DNA from: Cannabis sativa
Lineage: Eukaryota > Streptophyta > Magnoliopsida > Rosales > Cannabaceae
Assembly (NCBI RefSeq): GCF_029168945.1
Contig: NC_083602.1
Location: 30,429,323-30,493,322, forward strand
Direction of reading: 5' to 3'
DNA: 64,000 nucleotides
The notes below the pieces were generated by a model that ran no database searches, was not told the origin of the DNA, and saw only the letters and a list, made by a program, of their open reading frames with translations. Position 1 is the stretch's first letter. The number at the start of each line of letters is the position of its first letter. Below are positions 38,129 to 47,600 of the stretch, one piece after another. The position numbers and the translations under genes are program-made.

Positions 38129-40023
38129 TGTTGGAAATTATTTTACCAGGATCTTAGATCTACTCACAAGTATGTTTATTAACACCCTAAATATGAACTT
38201 TCTAAAACGATGAAATAAACACATATAAAGTTTAAGAAACCTTACATTGGGTGCAGCGGAATATAATGACTCCTTCCGTTCAGATATCTAGCCCTTGATT
38301 CCTTTCTGTAGCAGAGCATTATCAATATCTGAACCTGGATTTCTTTCTCTGAATCCTTGATGCTGAATCTCCTTTGCTGATGATCTTTCTTCACGATCTT
38401 CCTCACTATGATTGAGGTATCACTTGATGTGTGTGGGCACTACTCTAATCACTAAGGATTTCGAAATTCAAAGGAAGAAGAAAGAAGAAGTGGCAGCTAA
38501 AGATAGGGAGAGAGAAGGCTCAGTTTTTTCTGAATCAGAAGAAGTCAGAAGAAAAGTCTGTTTTTTCTGAAGCCTTCACTATCTATTTATAGCATTCCAC
38601 TAGGGTTAGATTTGAATTATATGGCATTAAAATAATGAAAAAATAAATTTAAAACACACACAATAGGTGGCCGGCCAAGCATTAGTGGATTGGGCCTTGG
38701 GCTTTGCAATTTTGCAATTTTAACACCTTTTGTATCTGATTTTCTCAAAAATGCCAATTTCCTAATTCAACCATTTAAATGCCAATTCTAACTATTTAAT
38801 AACTATAAATAATTATTAAATAATATTGTCATTTATCATATTTATTAATTGAACCATACAAAGTATCATAATTAACAAATATGCCCCTATAAACTCTTTC
38901 TTTACAATTTCGCCCTTACTTAGTGAAAAATTCACAAATAGACATAGTCTAATTTGAGAATTATAATTGATTAATCAAAACCAATTACATGAGTCTTACA
39001 AGCAATATTATCTCAACTAGTGGGGGGACCATGGGTCTATATAACCGAGCTTCCAATAAGTAGATCAAGAATTTAGCACTAAAATTCACTAACTTATTAA
39101 TTCTTCGTTGAATCCACGCATAGAACTTAGAATTGCACTCTCAGTATATAGAAATGCTCTATATGTTCCACCATATAGACACATCATTAGTTATCCATTG
39201 TTATAATCCTAATGTGATCAATGATCCTCTATATGAATGATCTACACTGTAAAGGGATTAAATTACCGTTACACCATACAATGTATTTATTCCTTAAAAC
39301 ATTTGACCCCGTATAAATGATATTTCAGCTAATGTGAAATGAATACTCCACCATTTATGTTCGTTTGGTCAAGCTCGAAGGAGATCATCCTTTGCTTACT
39401 ATTCGCCAGATAGAAGCTATAGATTCCATGTTTATGCTAGCGCTCCCACTCAATTGCACTACCGTGTTCCCAAAATGTACGTATCACCCTGACCTAAAAG
39501 TAGGCTTAACTAACAAATCAAAGAACACGAATAGCCTCTCGAGATTGAGCCTAATCATATCAGGATTAAGATCATTTGATCTAGGATCAACTAGGCGATA
39601 TTGACTTGAATAGATATTACGGTAAGTTTAATAAATCTAAGTCAAAGTTCAATATCGGTCCCTTCCGATGCATACTCCATGCATCCAACCTGAGCTTTAC
39701 TTTAACCAATGTTCTGGAAAGAACATAGCACTTCTCCAAATGCAAGTAAACTCTGTTGTAGATTATCATATCAGTAAAACCCTATGTTTGATAAATCTAG
39801 GAAACTTTATTCACATAGTCATGTTTACTTTCCAATGTGTTGACGGCACAATAAACAGGATCAAGTATGTGAAAAGGGTTTCAGATGAATTTATACATTA
39901 TGTACATATAATCATGAAATAAATCATGTGAACCATGCAACATTAAATGTTATTTCTGATCTATATTAATAAGTAAATCTGATTATATTGAAATGAGTTT
40001 TATTTAGGGCATAAAACCCAACA
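38129..40023 (-). repeat. 5' LTR of element E
   Basis: 1895 bp, nearly identical to 29758-31651. Minus-strand TATA-like box CTATAAATAG at 38583-38592. Confidence 0.93.
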
Positions 40024-40028
40024 GAAAG

Positions 40029-41241
40029 ATACATCTTTGTGGGCGATGGTCAATCGGTGGAAGTGGAAGCAATTGGGCATTTTAGATTGTTATTAGGAAC
40101 TGGTTTTTATTTGGATTTGAAAGACACTTCTGTTGTGCCGTCTTTTAGACGGAATTTAGTTTCTGTTTCTTTGTTGGACAAATTTGGATATTCTTGTTCA
40201 TTTGGAAACAATCAGTTTACTTTGTCTTTAAATTCAAATATTATTGGAACTGGTTATTTGAATACTTATGACAATCTTTATTTGTTAGAAACAATTACAT
40301 CCTATAATGAAACCTTGCATGTGGAATCACGAGGTACTAAACGCAAATTAAATAAAGAAAATTCAGCGTCATTATGGCATAAACACTTAGGTCATATCTC
40401 AAGAGGTAGAATTGAGCGTCTTGTGTCTGATGACATTTTAGAGTCTCTTGACTTCACAGATTTCAATGTCTGTGTAGATTGTATCAAGGGAAAACAGACC
40501 AAAACTAAGAGATTAGGTGCCAATAGAGCTTCAGAAGTCTTAAAATTGATTCACACAGATATTTGTGGGCCATTCCCTACGGCATCTTGGAATGGTCAAC
40601 AATATTTTATATCATTCATAGACGATTACTCATGTTATGGGTACCTATATCTCATTCATGAAAAATCTCAGTCTGTGGACGTGTTCAAAGCTTACAAAGC
40701 TGAAGTTGAGAATCAACTCAACAAAAGGATTAAGAACGTCAAATATGATCGTGGTGGTGAGTACTACGGTAGATATGATGGCTCAGGTGAACAACGTCCA
40801 GGACCATTTGCTAAATTCCTAGAGGAATGTGGTATTGTCCCACAGTACACCATGCCAGGATCACCTAGCATGAATGGTGTTGCTGAGAGACGAAATAGGA
40901 CTCTTAAGGATATGGTAAGGAGCATGATCGCTCATTCTACCTTACCTGAGTCCCTCTGGGGAGAAGCATTAAAGACAGCAACTTATCTGAATAGAGTACC
41001 AAGTAAAGCAGTTGCAAAAACACCTTATGAGCTTTCGACAGGTCGAAAGCCTAGTCTAAAGCATTTCCACATTTGGGGATGTCCAGCTGAGGCAAGGCCT
41101 TATAGGCCACATGAAAATAAATTGGACTCCAAAACAGTTAGAAGCTACTTTATTGGTTATTCTGAGCGATCTAGGGGCTATAAGTTTTATGATCCCACTG
41201 TCAGAAATATTTTTGAGACGGGAACTACAACATTTTTTTGA
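40029..41241 (+). pseudogene. Element D protease end and integrase
   Basis: It resumes the D frame after E. The protease end reads [20 protein letters not shown]. The integrase zinc-binding region contains [10 protein letters not shown] and [11 protein letters not shown]. The core reads [27 protein letters not shown] and [13 protein letters not shown], and ends with [20 protein letters not shown] and [12 protein letters not shown] and E catalytic positions can be assigned within HTD, DDYS and GVAERRN. A T-run with one extra T near 41237 creates a stop. A G-run lacking one G near 41260 restores the original frame, so the two indels compensate. Confidence 0.95.
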
Positions 41242-41295
41242 GGATGTTGAATTTGGGGGAGAAATAAGGTTAGAGACATTGTTTTTGAGGAGGAA

Positions 41296-42744
41296 TTGAA
41301 TTCAAACTCAGTTACTACTATCATTTTAGACAATGTTCAGGCTTCCACACCTGTCATTGATCAAGAAATGAATCTGGAATCTCAACAAGACAATGTTGAA
41401 CAACTCCCAAATCAAAATGAGGCTATTGTTCCAGAAGAACAATTTCAACACCCTCAAGAACAAGAGCCATTAAGGAGGTCCACAAGAGAGAGAAGAAATG
41501 CTATTTCAGATGACTATTTTGTATTTCTTCAAGAACATGAGGATGAAATTAGAATGATGGAAGATGATCCAATCAACTTGCATCAGGCCATGAAAAGTTC
41601 TAACTCTCAAAAGTGGATTGATGACATGGATGAAGAGAATAAGTCTATGCAAGACAATAAAGTTTGGGAAGTTGTCCCATTACCAGAAGGTGTAAAACCA
41701 ATTGGTTGTAAGTGGATACTTAAAACCAAGAAGGATGAATATGGTAATGTGGTGAGATTTAAGGCACGTCTTGTAGCAAAAGGCTATACTCAGAAACAAG
41801 GCATTGATTATACAGAGACTTTCTCTCCGGTTTCATCGAAAGACTCTTTTAGGATAATATTGACACTTGTTGCTCATTCTGACCTTGAGTTACATCAGAT
41901 GGATGTTAAAACAACGTTTCTAAATGGCGACATTGATGAGACAATTTATATGGAGCAACCAGAAAACTTTGTGGTTGGTGACCCAAAGAATATGGTTTGC
42001 AAATTAAAGAAATCCATCTATGGACTCAAGCAAGCTTCTCGTCAGTGGTATCACAAGTTTCATCAAGTAATTATCTCATTTGGTTTTGTGATGAATATTA
42101 TTGATGATTGTGTATATCACAAGTTCAGTGGGAATAAATACATATTTCTGGCTCTATATATCGATGACATATTGCTTGCCACTAATGATATAGGCTTATT
42201 ACACGAAACTAAGAGATTTCTATCTAAGCAATTTGAGATGAAAGATCTTGGTGACGCCTCTTTTGTATTAGGAATTCAAATACGTCGAGATCGTTCTCGG
42301 GGTATTCTTGGATTATCACAAAAGAGCTATATCGATAAAGTACTCAAAAGGTTTGGCATGCAAGATTGTAGACCAGGTGACACCCCTGTTGCTAAAGGAG
42401 ACAAATTCAGTCTTAGTCAATGCCCTAAAAGTAGCCTTGAAATTCAAGAAATGAAAAAGATTCCCTATGCATCAGTTGTAGGGAGTCTAATGTATCTTCA
42501 GGTATGTACGCGTCTAGATATTGCGTACATTGTTGGGATGTTAGGCAGATATTTAAGCAACCCTGGTATGGACCATTGGATAGCAGCCAAGAGGGTTATG
42601 AGGTATCTTCAGAGAACAAAAGATTACATGCTCACATACAGGAAATCAGATCATTTGGAGGTCGTAGGGTATTCTGATTCTGATTTCGCTGGATGCCAAG
42701 ATAGCAGAAGGTCTACATCAGGCTCCTGGAAAAGTGTCAAATAG
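41296..42744 (+). pseudogene. Element D reverse transcriptase and start of RNase H
   Basis: The frame is the same as integrase once the paired indels are allowed for. It carries the copia RT start (VVPLPEGVKPIGCKWILKTK; RFKARLVAKGYTQKQGIDY), LHQMDVKTTFLNGDI, SIYGLKQASRQWYHKF and the catalytic LYIDDILLATND, then YASVVGSLMYLQVCTRLDIA and RNase H up to DSDFAGCQDSRRSTSG. Compared with element F, 30 nt (codons YIFLLAGGAI) are deleted in frame near 42723, and a CAG codon became TAG at 42742. RT looks otherwise complete. Confidence 0.95.
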
Positions 42745-43117
42745 ACACTTGTAGCTTCTTCCACTATGGCAGCTGAAATTGTAGCGTGTTATGAGGCATC
42801 AAATCAGGGAATATGGCTGAGAAACTTTGTCACTAGGCTGCGTTTTGGAGAATGTTGAAAGACCACTTAAGATATTTTGTGACAATAAATCAGCAGTGTT
42901 GTATTCCAATAACAATAGGAGCTTATCCAAGTCAAAGCATATTGACATAAAGTTCCTAGTTGTGAAAGAAAGAGTGCAGAGTGGACAGATTTCCATAGAG
43001 CATATTGGGACAAACTCCATGATAGCGGATCCGCTCACAAAAGGATTACCACCCAAGGTCTTTCATGAGCACACTGCTCATATGGGTGTAGTATTACTTG
43101 AGGATATCATGATTTAG
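42745..43117 (+). pseudogene. Element D RNase H C-terminal part
   Basis: It continues TLVASSTMAAEIVACYEASN, then after a small shift near 42842 NVERPLKIFCDNKSAVLYSN and HIDIKFLVVKERVQSGQIS, ending GVVLLEDIMI and a stop. This is the standard copia RNase H end. Element F keeps the same region in one frame. Confidence 0.92.
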
Positions 43118-43537
43118 TGGGAGTATGTATTTTCTTTGCTTTATGTTTGTTTAAGAGATTTATGTATTTGGTTATTTTCTGATCAGAAATAAAGTTTTCA
43201 GTTTATTCACTCTGTTTTGTTATGTTTAAGTTTGACCTCACTTTGGTTTAAGGAGGACCAGTTGGAAATAGGCATGTTCGGTTCACATTGCATGTAATTT
43301 CCATGCTACACATCCATGATTGATCTATGTCATTCGGTTATATTTATATACGTGACCATTGATGGGTTTAGTCATGATTGATATGACGAAAATCGCTTTG
43401 ATCCTATATGGGTATAGTTGATGGACGAGATTGTTGTAAATACCTTTACATAATAGCAAATTTTGAGCTCATAAGGTTATACATTAATCAGGTAACATAT
43501 GTTGCCCAAGTGGACATATGTTGCCCAAGTGGGAGAT
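43118..43537 (+). other. Element D region between pol and 3' LTR, with duplicated pre-PPT segment
   Basis: Non-coding. A 20-nt unit (acatatgttgcccaagtgg) is present twice in tandem near 43497-43530, just before the polypurine tract AAGTGGGAGAT (43527-43537). Element F has a single copy in the corresponding place. Confidence 0.75.
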
Positions 43538-44015
43538 GGTTGGATTAAAAATCCTATGTGGGCACATATGTATAATGTATATGCTATTATAAAGTGTGAT
43601 ACAAAATTAAGTGACCAATTATGTTATGGGTATCAAAAGGGTATTAAATTGTCATGGAATTAATGTGTAGATACCATAAGTTAATTTATAATTTGTTGAG
43701 GGACCAAATTATAAATACCCAAAAGTCTATAAATAGGTAGTGGTCCCCAAGAAACACTAGGATTTCTGTATTCTCTCCTTTCCCATCAGAGAAAATACCT
43801 AAGAAAATAGTGTATTCTTGGAAGATCAAAACCTTCTCTGCAATCTCTAACAATGTCTTCAGGTTAGTGCTTCTGCTCATTTTTTATCATCTTCTTCTTT
43901 AATTTAGCCAAGGTTCTATAAATTTGTGATTTAGGATTTTCTATATTAAAGCACTTTAAGAATATGTTTAGATCTGTAATTTATATATTTCTTAAGTGTT
44001 TTATAAACCCTAACA
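43538..44015 (+). repeat. 3' LTR of element D
   Basis: 478 bp. Compared with the 5' LTR, the first base reads G instead of T (GGTTGG for TGTTGG), 15 nt are missing near 43725, and there are about four further substitutions. It ends CCTAACA, followed by the target-site duplication ttaag. Confidence 0.93.
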
Positions 44016-44020
44016 TTAAG

Positions 44021-44332
44021 AGCTGGGTTGAACTGGTGCTATCATATTAAAATTCCACTGGCAGTGGTGGAAACTGATTCGAAGCTGCTTGTCGATAGAG
44101 TTTGTGGTCAGAAGCGTGATCTCTCAGTCCTTTCGGATGTTATGAATGATAGTAGAAGTTCTTTGTCTTATTTCTCTGATGTTAGCTTTCGACATGTTAA
44201 TAGAAAGTATAACTGTAATGCACATAGCTTGGCTCGAAGACACTAGGGCTAGATGAAGAATTATGCTCCAATGATTTGGTTCCAATTCTGTAGCTTCTCT
44301 TTCTGTAGTTACTCTTTCGTCAAAAAAAAAAA
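44021..44332 (+). pseudogene. LINE piece 4: end of RNase H, 3' UTR and poly-A tail
   Basis: The frame continues RAGLNWCYHIKIPLAVVETD, then SKLLVDRVCG and FRHVNRKYNCNAHSLARRH, ending in a stop at 44244-44246. ETDS and NCNAHSLAR match the conserved C-terminal motifs of plant LINE RNase H domains. About 75 bp of 3' UTR and 11 A residues (44322-44332) follow. The tail ends about 310 bp upstream of the MED14 start codon. Confidence 0.88.
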
Positions 44333-44646
44333 TTTACCATTTGCCATGTCGAAATTAAATATTATACAAGTAGGGTCCACGGCCTACATTTAGTTTCTTC
44401 TTTCTAACATTCACTATTTTCTTCTTTCTAAAATTCAGAGAATCCACGCGAAAAAAAAAAAAAGAATCATATTTACGAAGTTTGTTATAATTTTAGAGAG
44501 AGAGAAGCTGAAAGAGGAGCGAGCTACTCCTCTTCTCCGTCTCCGGCTCTGCCCCAAACCTTCAAATTGACCCAAACCCTAGCTTCAATGTTTGGGATTT
44601 TATTATTGTTATAGATCCCTAGAGCTCTGTATTCGCTCTCAAATCA
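44333..44646 (+). promoter_or_regulatory. MED14 promoter and 5' UTR region
   Basis: Only 314 bp separate the LINE poly-A tail from the MED14 ATG. The segment holds two imperfect copies of ttttcttctttcta, an A-run at about 44451-44463, a GA-rich tract at about 44496-44516 and CT-rich leader-like sequence. A telo-box-like AAACCCTAG is at 44574-44582. No clear TATA box is visible, which is common for housekeeping plant genes. The transcript start cannot be fixed from sequence alone. Confidence 0.55.
44588..44614 (+). other. Possible short upstream ORF of MED14
   Basis: ATG at 44588 opens an eight-codon frame (MFGILLLL) ending at TAG 44612-44614, 32 nt before the main ATG. Its effect depends on whether the transcript includes it, which is likely given the spacing. 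Confidence 0.45.
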
Positions 44647-47600
44647 ATGGCTGCCGACTTAGGGCAACAGACGGTGGACTTCTCCACCCTGGTCAGTCGT
44701 GCCGCTGAGGAATCCTTCCTTTCCTTGAAGGAGCTCGTCGAAAAATCCAGGGCTTCTGACCAATCCGATACTGAGAAGAAGATTAACATTCTCAAGTACG
44801 TTGTCAAGACCCAGCAACGTATGCTCCGACTCAATGTCCTCGCCAAATGGTGCCAACAGGTTCGTCCGTCTTTTCTGTTTTGATAGTTTCGTTTTTTTTG
44901 TCTGATGGACTTTAGTTGGTGTCTGGGTTTTGGCGTTTGTAACCAATTGGGATTGAAAATTGCGTCTTTAATAGGCTGGTTTGGATTTTTGGGTTTATTC
45001 AATGTAAATTTAGGGGTTTTATGGGTTGGGAATGTGAATTTAGGTTGTTTGTTCATAAGAATGTATATGTGGGCACTGGTCGGTGGAACTTAGGACAACA
45101 AGATTCACTATGTAGTTTGATTGCTTTGTGAGAGTATTGTTTTTATTTTTTAGAGGGCTGCTCCTTGTTTTCCCGTTTAAAGATGTTTGAGCTATTGTGA
45201 CTATCAGTGCTGTGAAGGTTGTCAATTCGCCGTTTTTATTATTATATTATTTTATAATGACTAGGTGTTGGTTTGGGATGGGATAGCTAGTTCAAGAAAT
45301 GGGATAAAATTTGGAGGTTTTGGGATCTTTATTTTTATCAGATTCGTGGATATGTTGAAATTGTCACGTTAGCCTTAACTTTAGTTGAAAGAGTAAATTG
45401 AATTCGGCCGTTAACTTTTACCGTTCGTTTGATTGATTGCCAAGAGAAGGGAAGATATGGACTAGGTTTGATATTAGACTTATTTTTTGGTTGGTTAGGA
45501 CGAATGGGAGTCACTTGATTTGGCGGTTAATACTTTGTAGTGTAAGAAGGTTTAGTTAAAACTATTATTTTTGCTGAAAGGGGGTGAATTTGTAAATCCT
45601 AACTTAGTCTAAAGTATTTGGAGAGGTTTGCAATCCATAATGTTCAACTAATCAACATTTGTTCTATATTTCGTAAAGTAAAATCTAGGTCAACTGAAAG
45701 CAATGGGAAATTTTGACAATACTTACTTTCCAATTTGCAGGTTCCGCTGATACAGTATTGTCAGGAACTTGCTTCCACTCTGTCGAGTCATGATACTTGT
45801 TTCACCCAAGCTGCAGATTCATTGTTTTTTATGCATGAAGCGCTACAACAAGCCCGTGCTCCAGTTTATGATGTTCCTTCTGCAGTTGAAGTGCTCCTGA
45901 CAGGAAGCTATCAACGTTTGCCCAAATGCATAGAAGATGTTGGCATGCAAAGTACATTAAATGAGGATCAGCAAAAGCCGGCTTTGAAAAAGTTAGATAC
46001 TCTTGTAAGATCTAAATTATTAGAAGTTTCACTTCCTAAAGAAATTTCTGAAGTGAAAATTTCTGATGGTACTGCATTGGTTCGTGTAAATGGGGAATTT
46101 AAGGTGTTAGTTACTCTTGGCTACCGCGGGCATCTATCAATGTGGAGGATATTGCACTTGGAGTTGCTCGTTGGTGAGAGAACTGGATTAATTAAGCTGG
46201 AGGAATCACGGCGTCATATTCTTGGAGATGATCTGGAACGCAGAATGTCTGCTGCAGATAACCCGTTTGTAATATTATACTCGGTTCTTCATGAACTTTG
46301 TGTTGCACTTGTTATGGATACCGTCATTAGGCAAGTACAAATTCTTCGACAAGGAAGATGGAGAGATGCAATTCGATTTGAGCTCATTTCTGACGGAAGT
46401 GGCTCATCACAATTAAATCAAGATGGAGAAGCTGATTCATCTAGTCTTCGAACACCAGGATTAAAAATTATGTACTGGTTAGATTTTGATAAGAACACCA
46501 GTATGCCTGACTCAGGATCATGCCCATTTATTAAAATTGAACCAGGACCAGATTCGCAGATTAAGTGTCTTCACAGTGCATTTGTCATAGATCCTTTAAC
46601 TGGGAGGGAGGCAGAGTTTTCGCTTGATCAAAGCTGCATTGATGTTGAGAAGTTGCTTCTAAGAGCCATATGTTGTAATAGATACACTCGCCTCCTTGAA
46701 ATCCAGAAAGATCTTAACAGAAATGGTCAGATAAGTAGATCTGCAGGTGATATTGTTCTCCAGTCTTTTACTGAAGAATCTGATATCGACTCTAACAAGG
46801 TCCATATTTTTGCTACCATTTGTTGTTGCTTTGAGAATTTTCTGTTATCAAACATACTTTTATGTTATTAATGATGTTGCCTGATGACATTTTTTACTTT
46901 AATTTTGTAGAAAGACTACAAGGCAAATGCCAGAGAATGTGAAGGACAGGAAATACTACGTGTGCGTGCATATGGATCATCATTTTTCACATTGGGAATA
47001 AATATTAGGTATTTACATACATTGCAGTTTTCCTGTTATGATTTATTAATAAAAAACTATTCTTGCTGCTGAAATTGCTTGTAGTTTGTTAATGGGAGAA
47101 ATTTCTTAGACTTTTCAAGGTTTCTGATTTGTAAAGATGTAATCTAGTCTAATTCATAGTTTAAAGAGGTTGGAAAGTGGTATTTGAACCGGTGATGGTG
47201 ACCTCCTATTAAAAGTCGCTTTGTGACCTTGTTATCATATCTGATTTGTTCTTAAGTTTTTTTTTCCCTATTAAAAGGCTGTGTTTTGTTTCCCATATAT
47301 TTTAATTGTTTATATGAAGAACATAATTAAAATAAAAAGAAACAATTTAAGGTGTATTTAAATGGCGGGTCCTTACTTTTCTGTTGTTCCACTTAAAAAT
47401 TTACTTCTAGGACTGGTCGCTATCTTCTCCGATCATCACAGAATATTATTGAGTCATCAGCATTGTCAGAATGTGAAGAGGCATTGAATCAGGGAAATAT
47501 GAGTGCCGCTGAAGCTTTCATAAGCTTGAGAAGCAAAAGTATTTTGCACTTATTTTCATCAATTGGCAGATTTTTAGGCCTTGAGGTAAGTGTCTTTTTA

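Larger units (their letters stand above)
29758..40023 (-). mobile_element. Non-autonomous copia-type element E, 10.3 kb, no coding capacity
   Basis: It is complete and in reverse orientation inside the protease region of D, with the perfect target-site duplication gaaag at 29753-29757 and 40024-40028. In element sense the 5' LTR is 38129-40023 and the 3' LTR 29758-31651. By eye they differ by only six substitutions and one 1-nt indel, making E the youngest insertion in the nest. PBS, PPT, TATA box and leader islands are intact, but no gag or pol is present. This fits a LARD-like derivative of the same family as element C. Confidence 0.93.
27225..44015 (+). mobile_element. Ty1/copia element D with gag-pol, split by element E
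   Basis: The LTRs are 27225-27717 (493 bp) and 43538-44015 (478 bp), with the perfect target-site duplication ttaag at 27220-27224 and 44016-44020. Without E the element is about 6.5 kb, with gag, protease, integrase, RT and RNase H in the copia order. Pol has indels, a stop and a 30-nt deletion. The LTRs differ by about five substitutions and one 15-nt indel. A close relative is element F at the right end of the window. Confidence 0.95.
11869..44332 (+). mobile_element. 5'-truncated L1-type LINE, split into four pieces by nested LTR elements
   Basis: Four plus-strand pieces join into one LINE ORF2 plus tail: 11869-12465, 23640-24296, 26172-27224 and 44021-44332. At each break the flanking 5 bp are duplicated (ctttt, taaac, ttaag), and removing the inserts restores the codons. 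Domain order is RT, RVT-associated zinc region, RNase H, a stop at 44244-44246, a short 3' UTR, then a run of 11 A at 44322-44332. The endonuclease domain is absent, so the copy was truncated on arrival or later. I did not find a convincing target-site duplication for the LINE itself. Confidence 0.9.
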
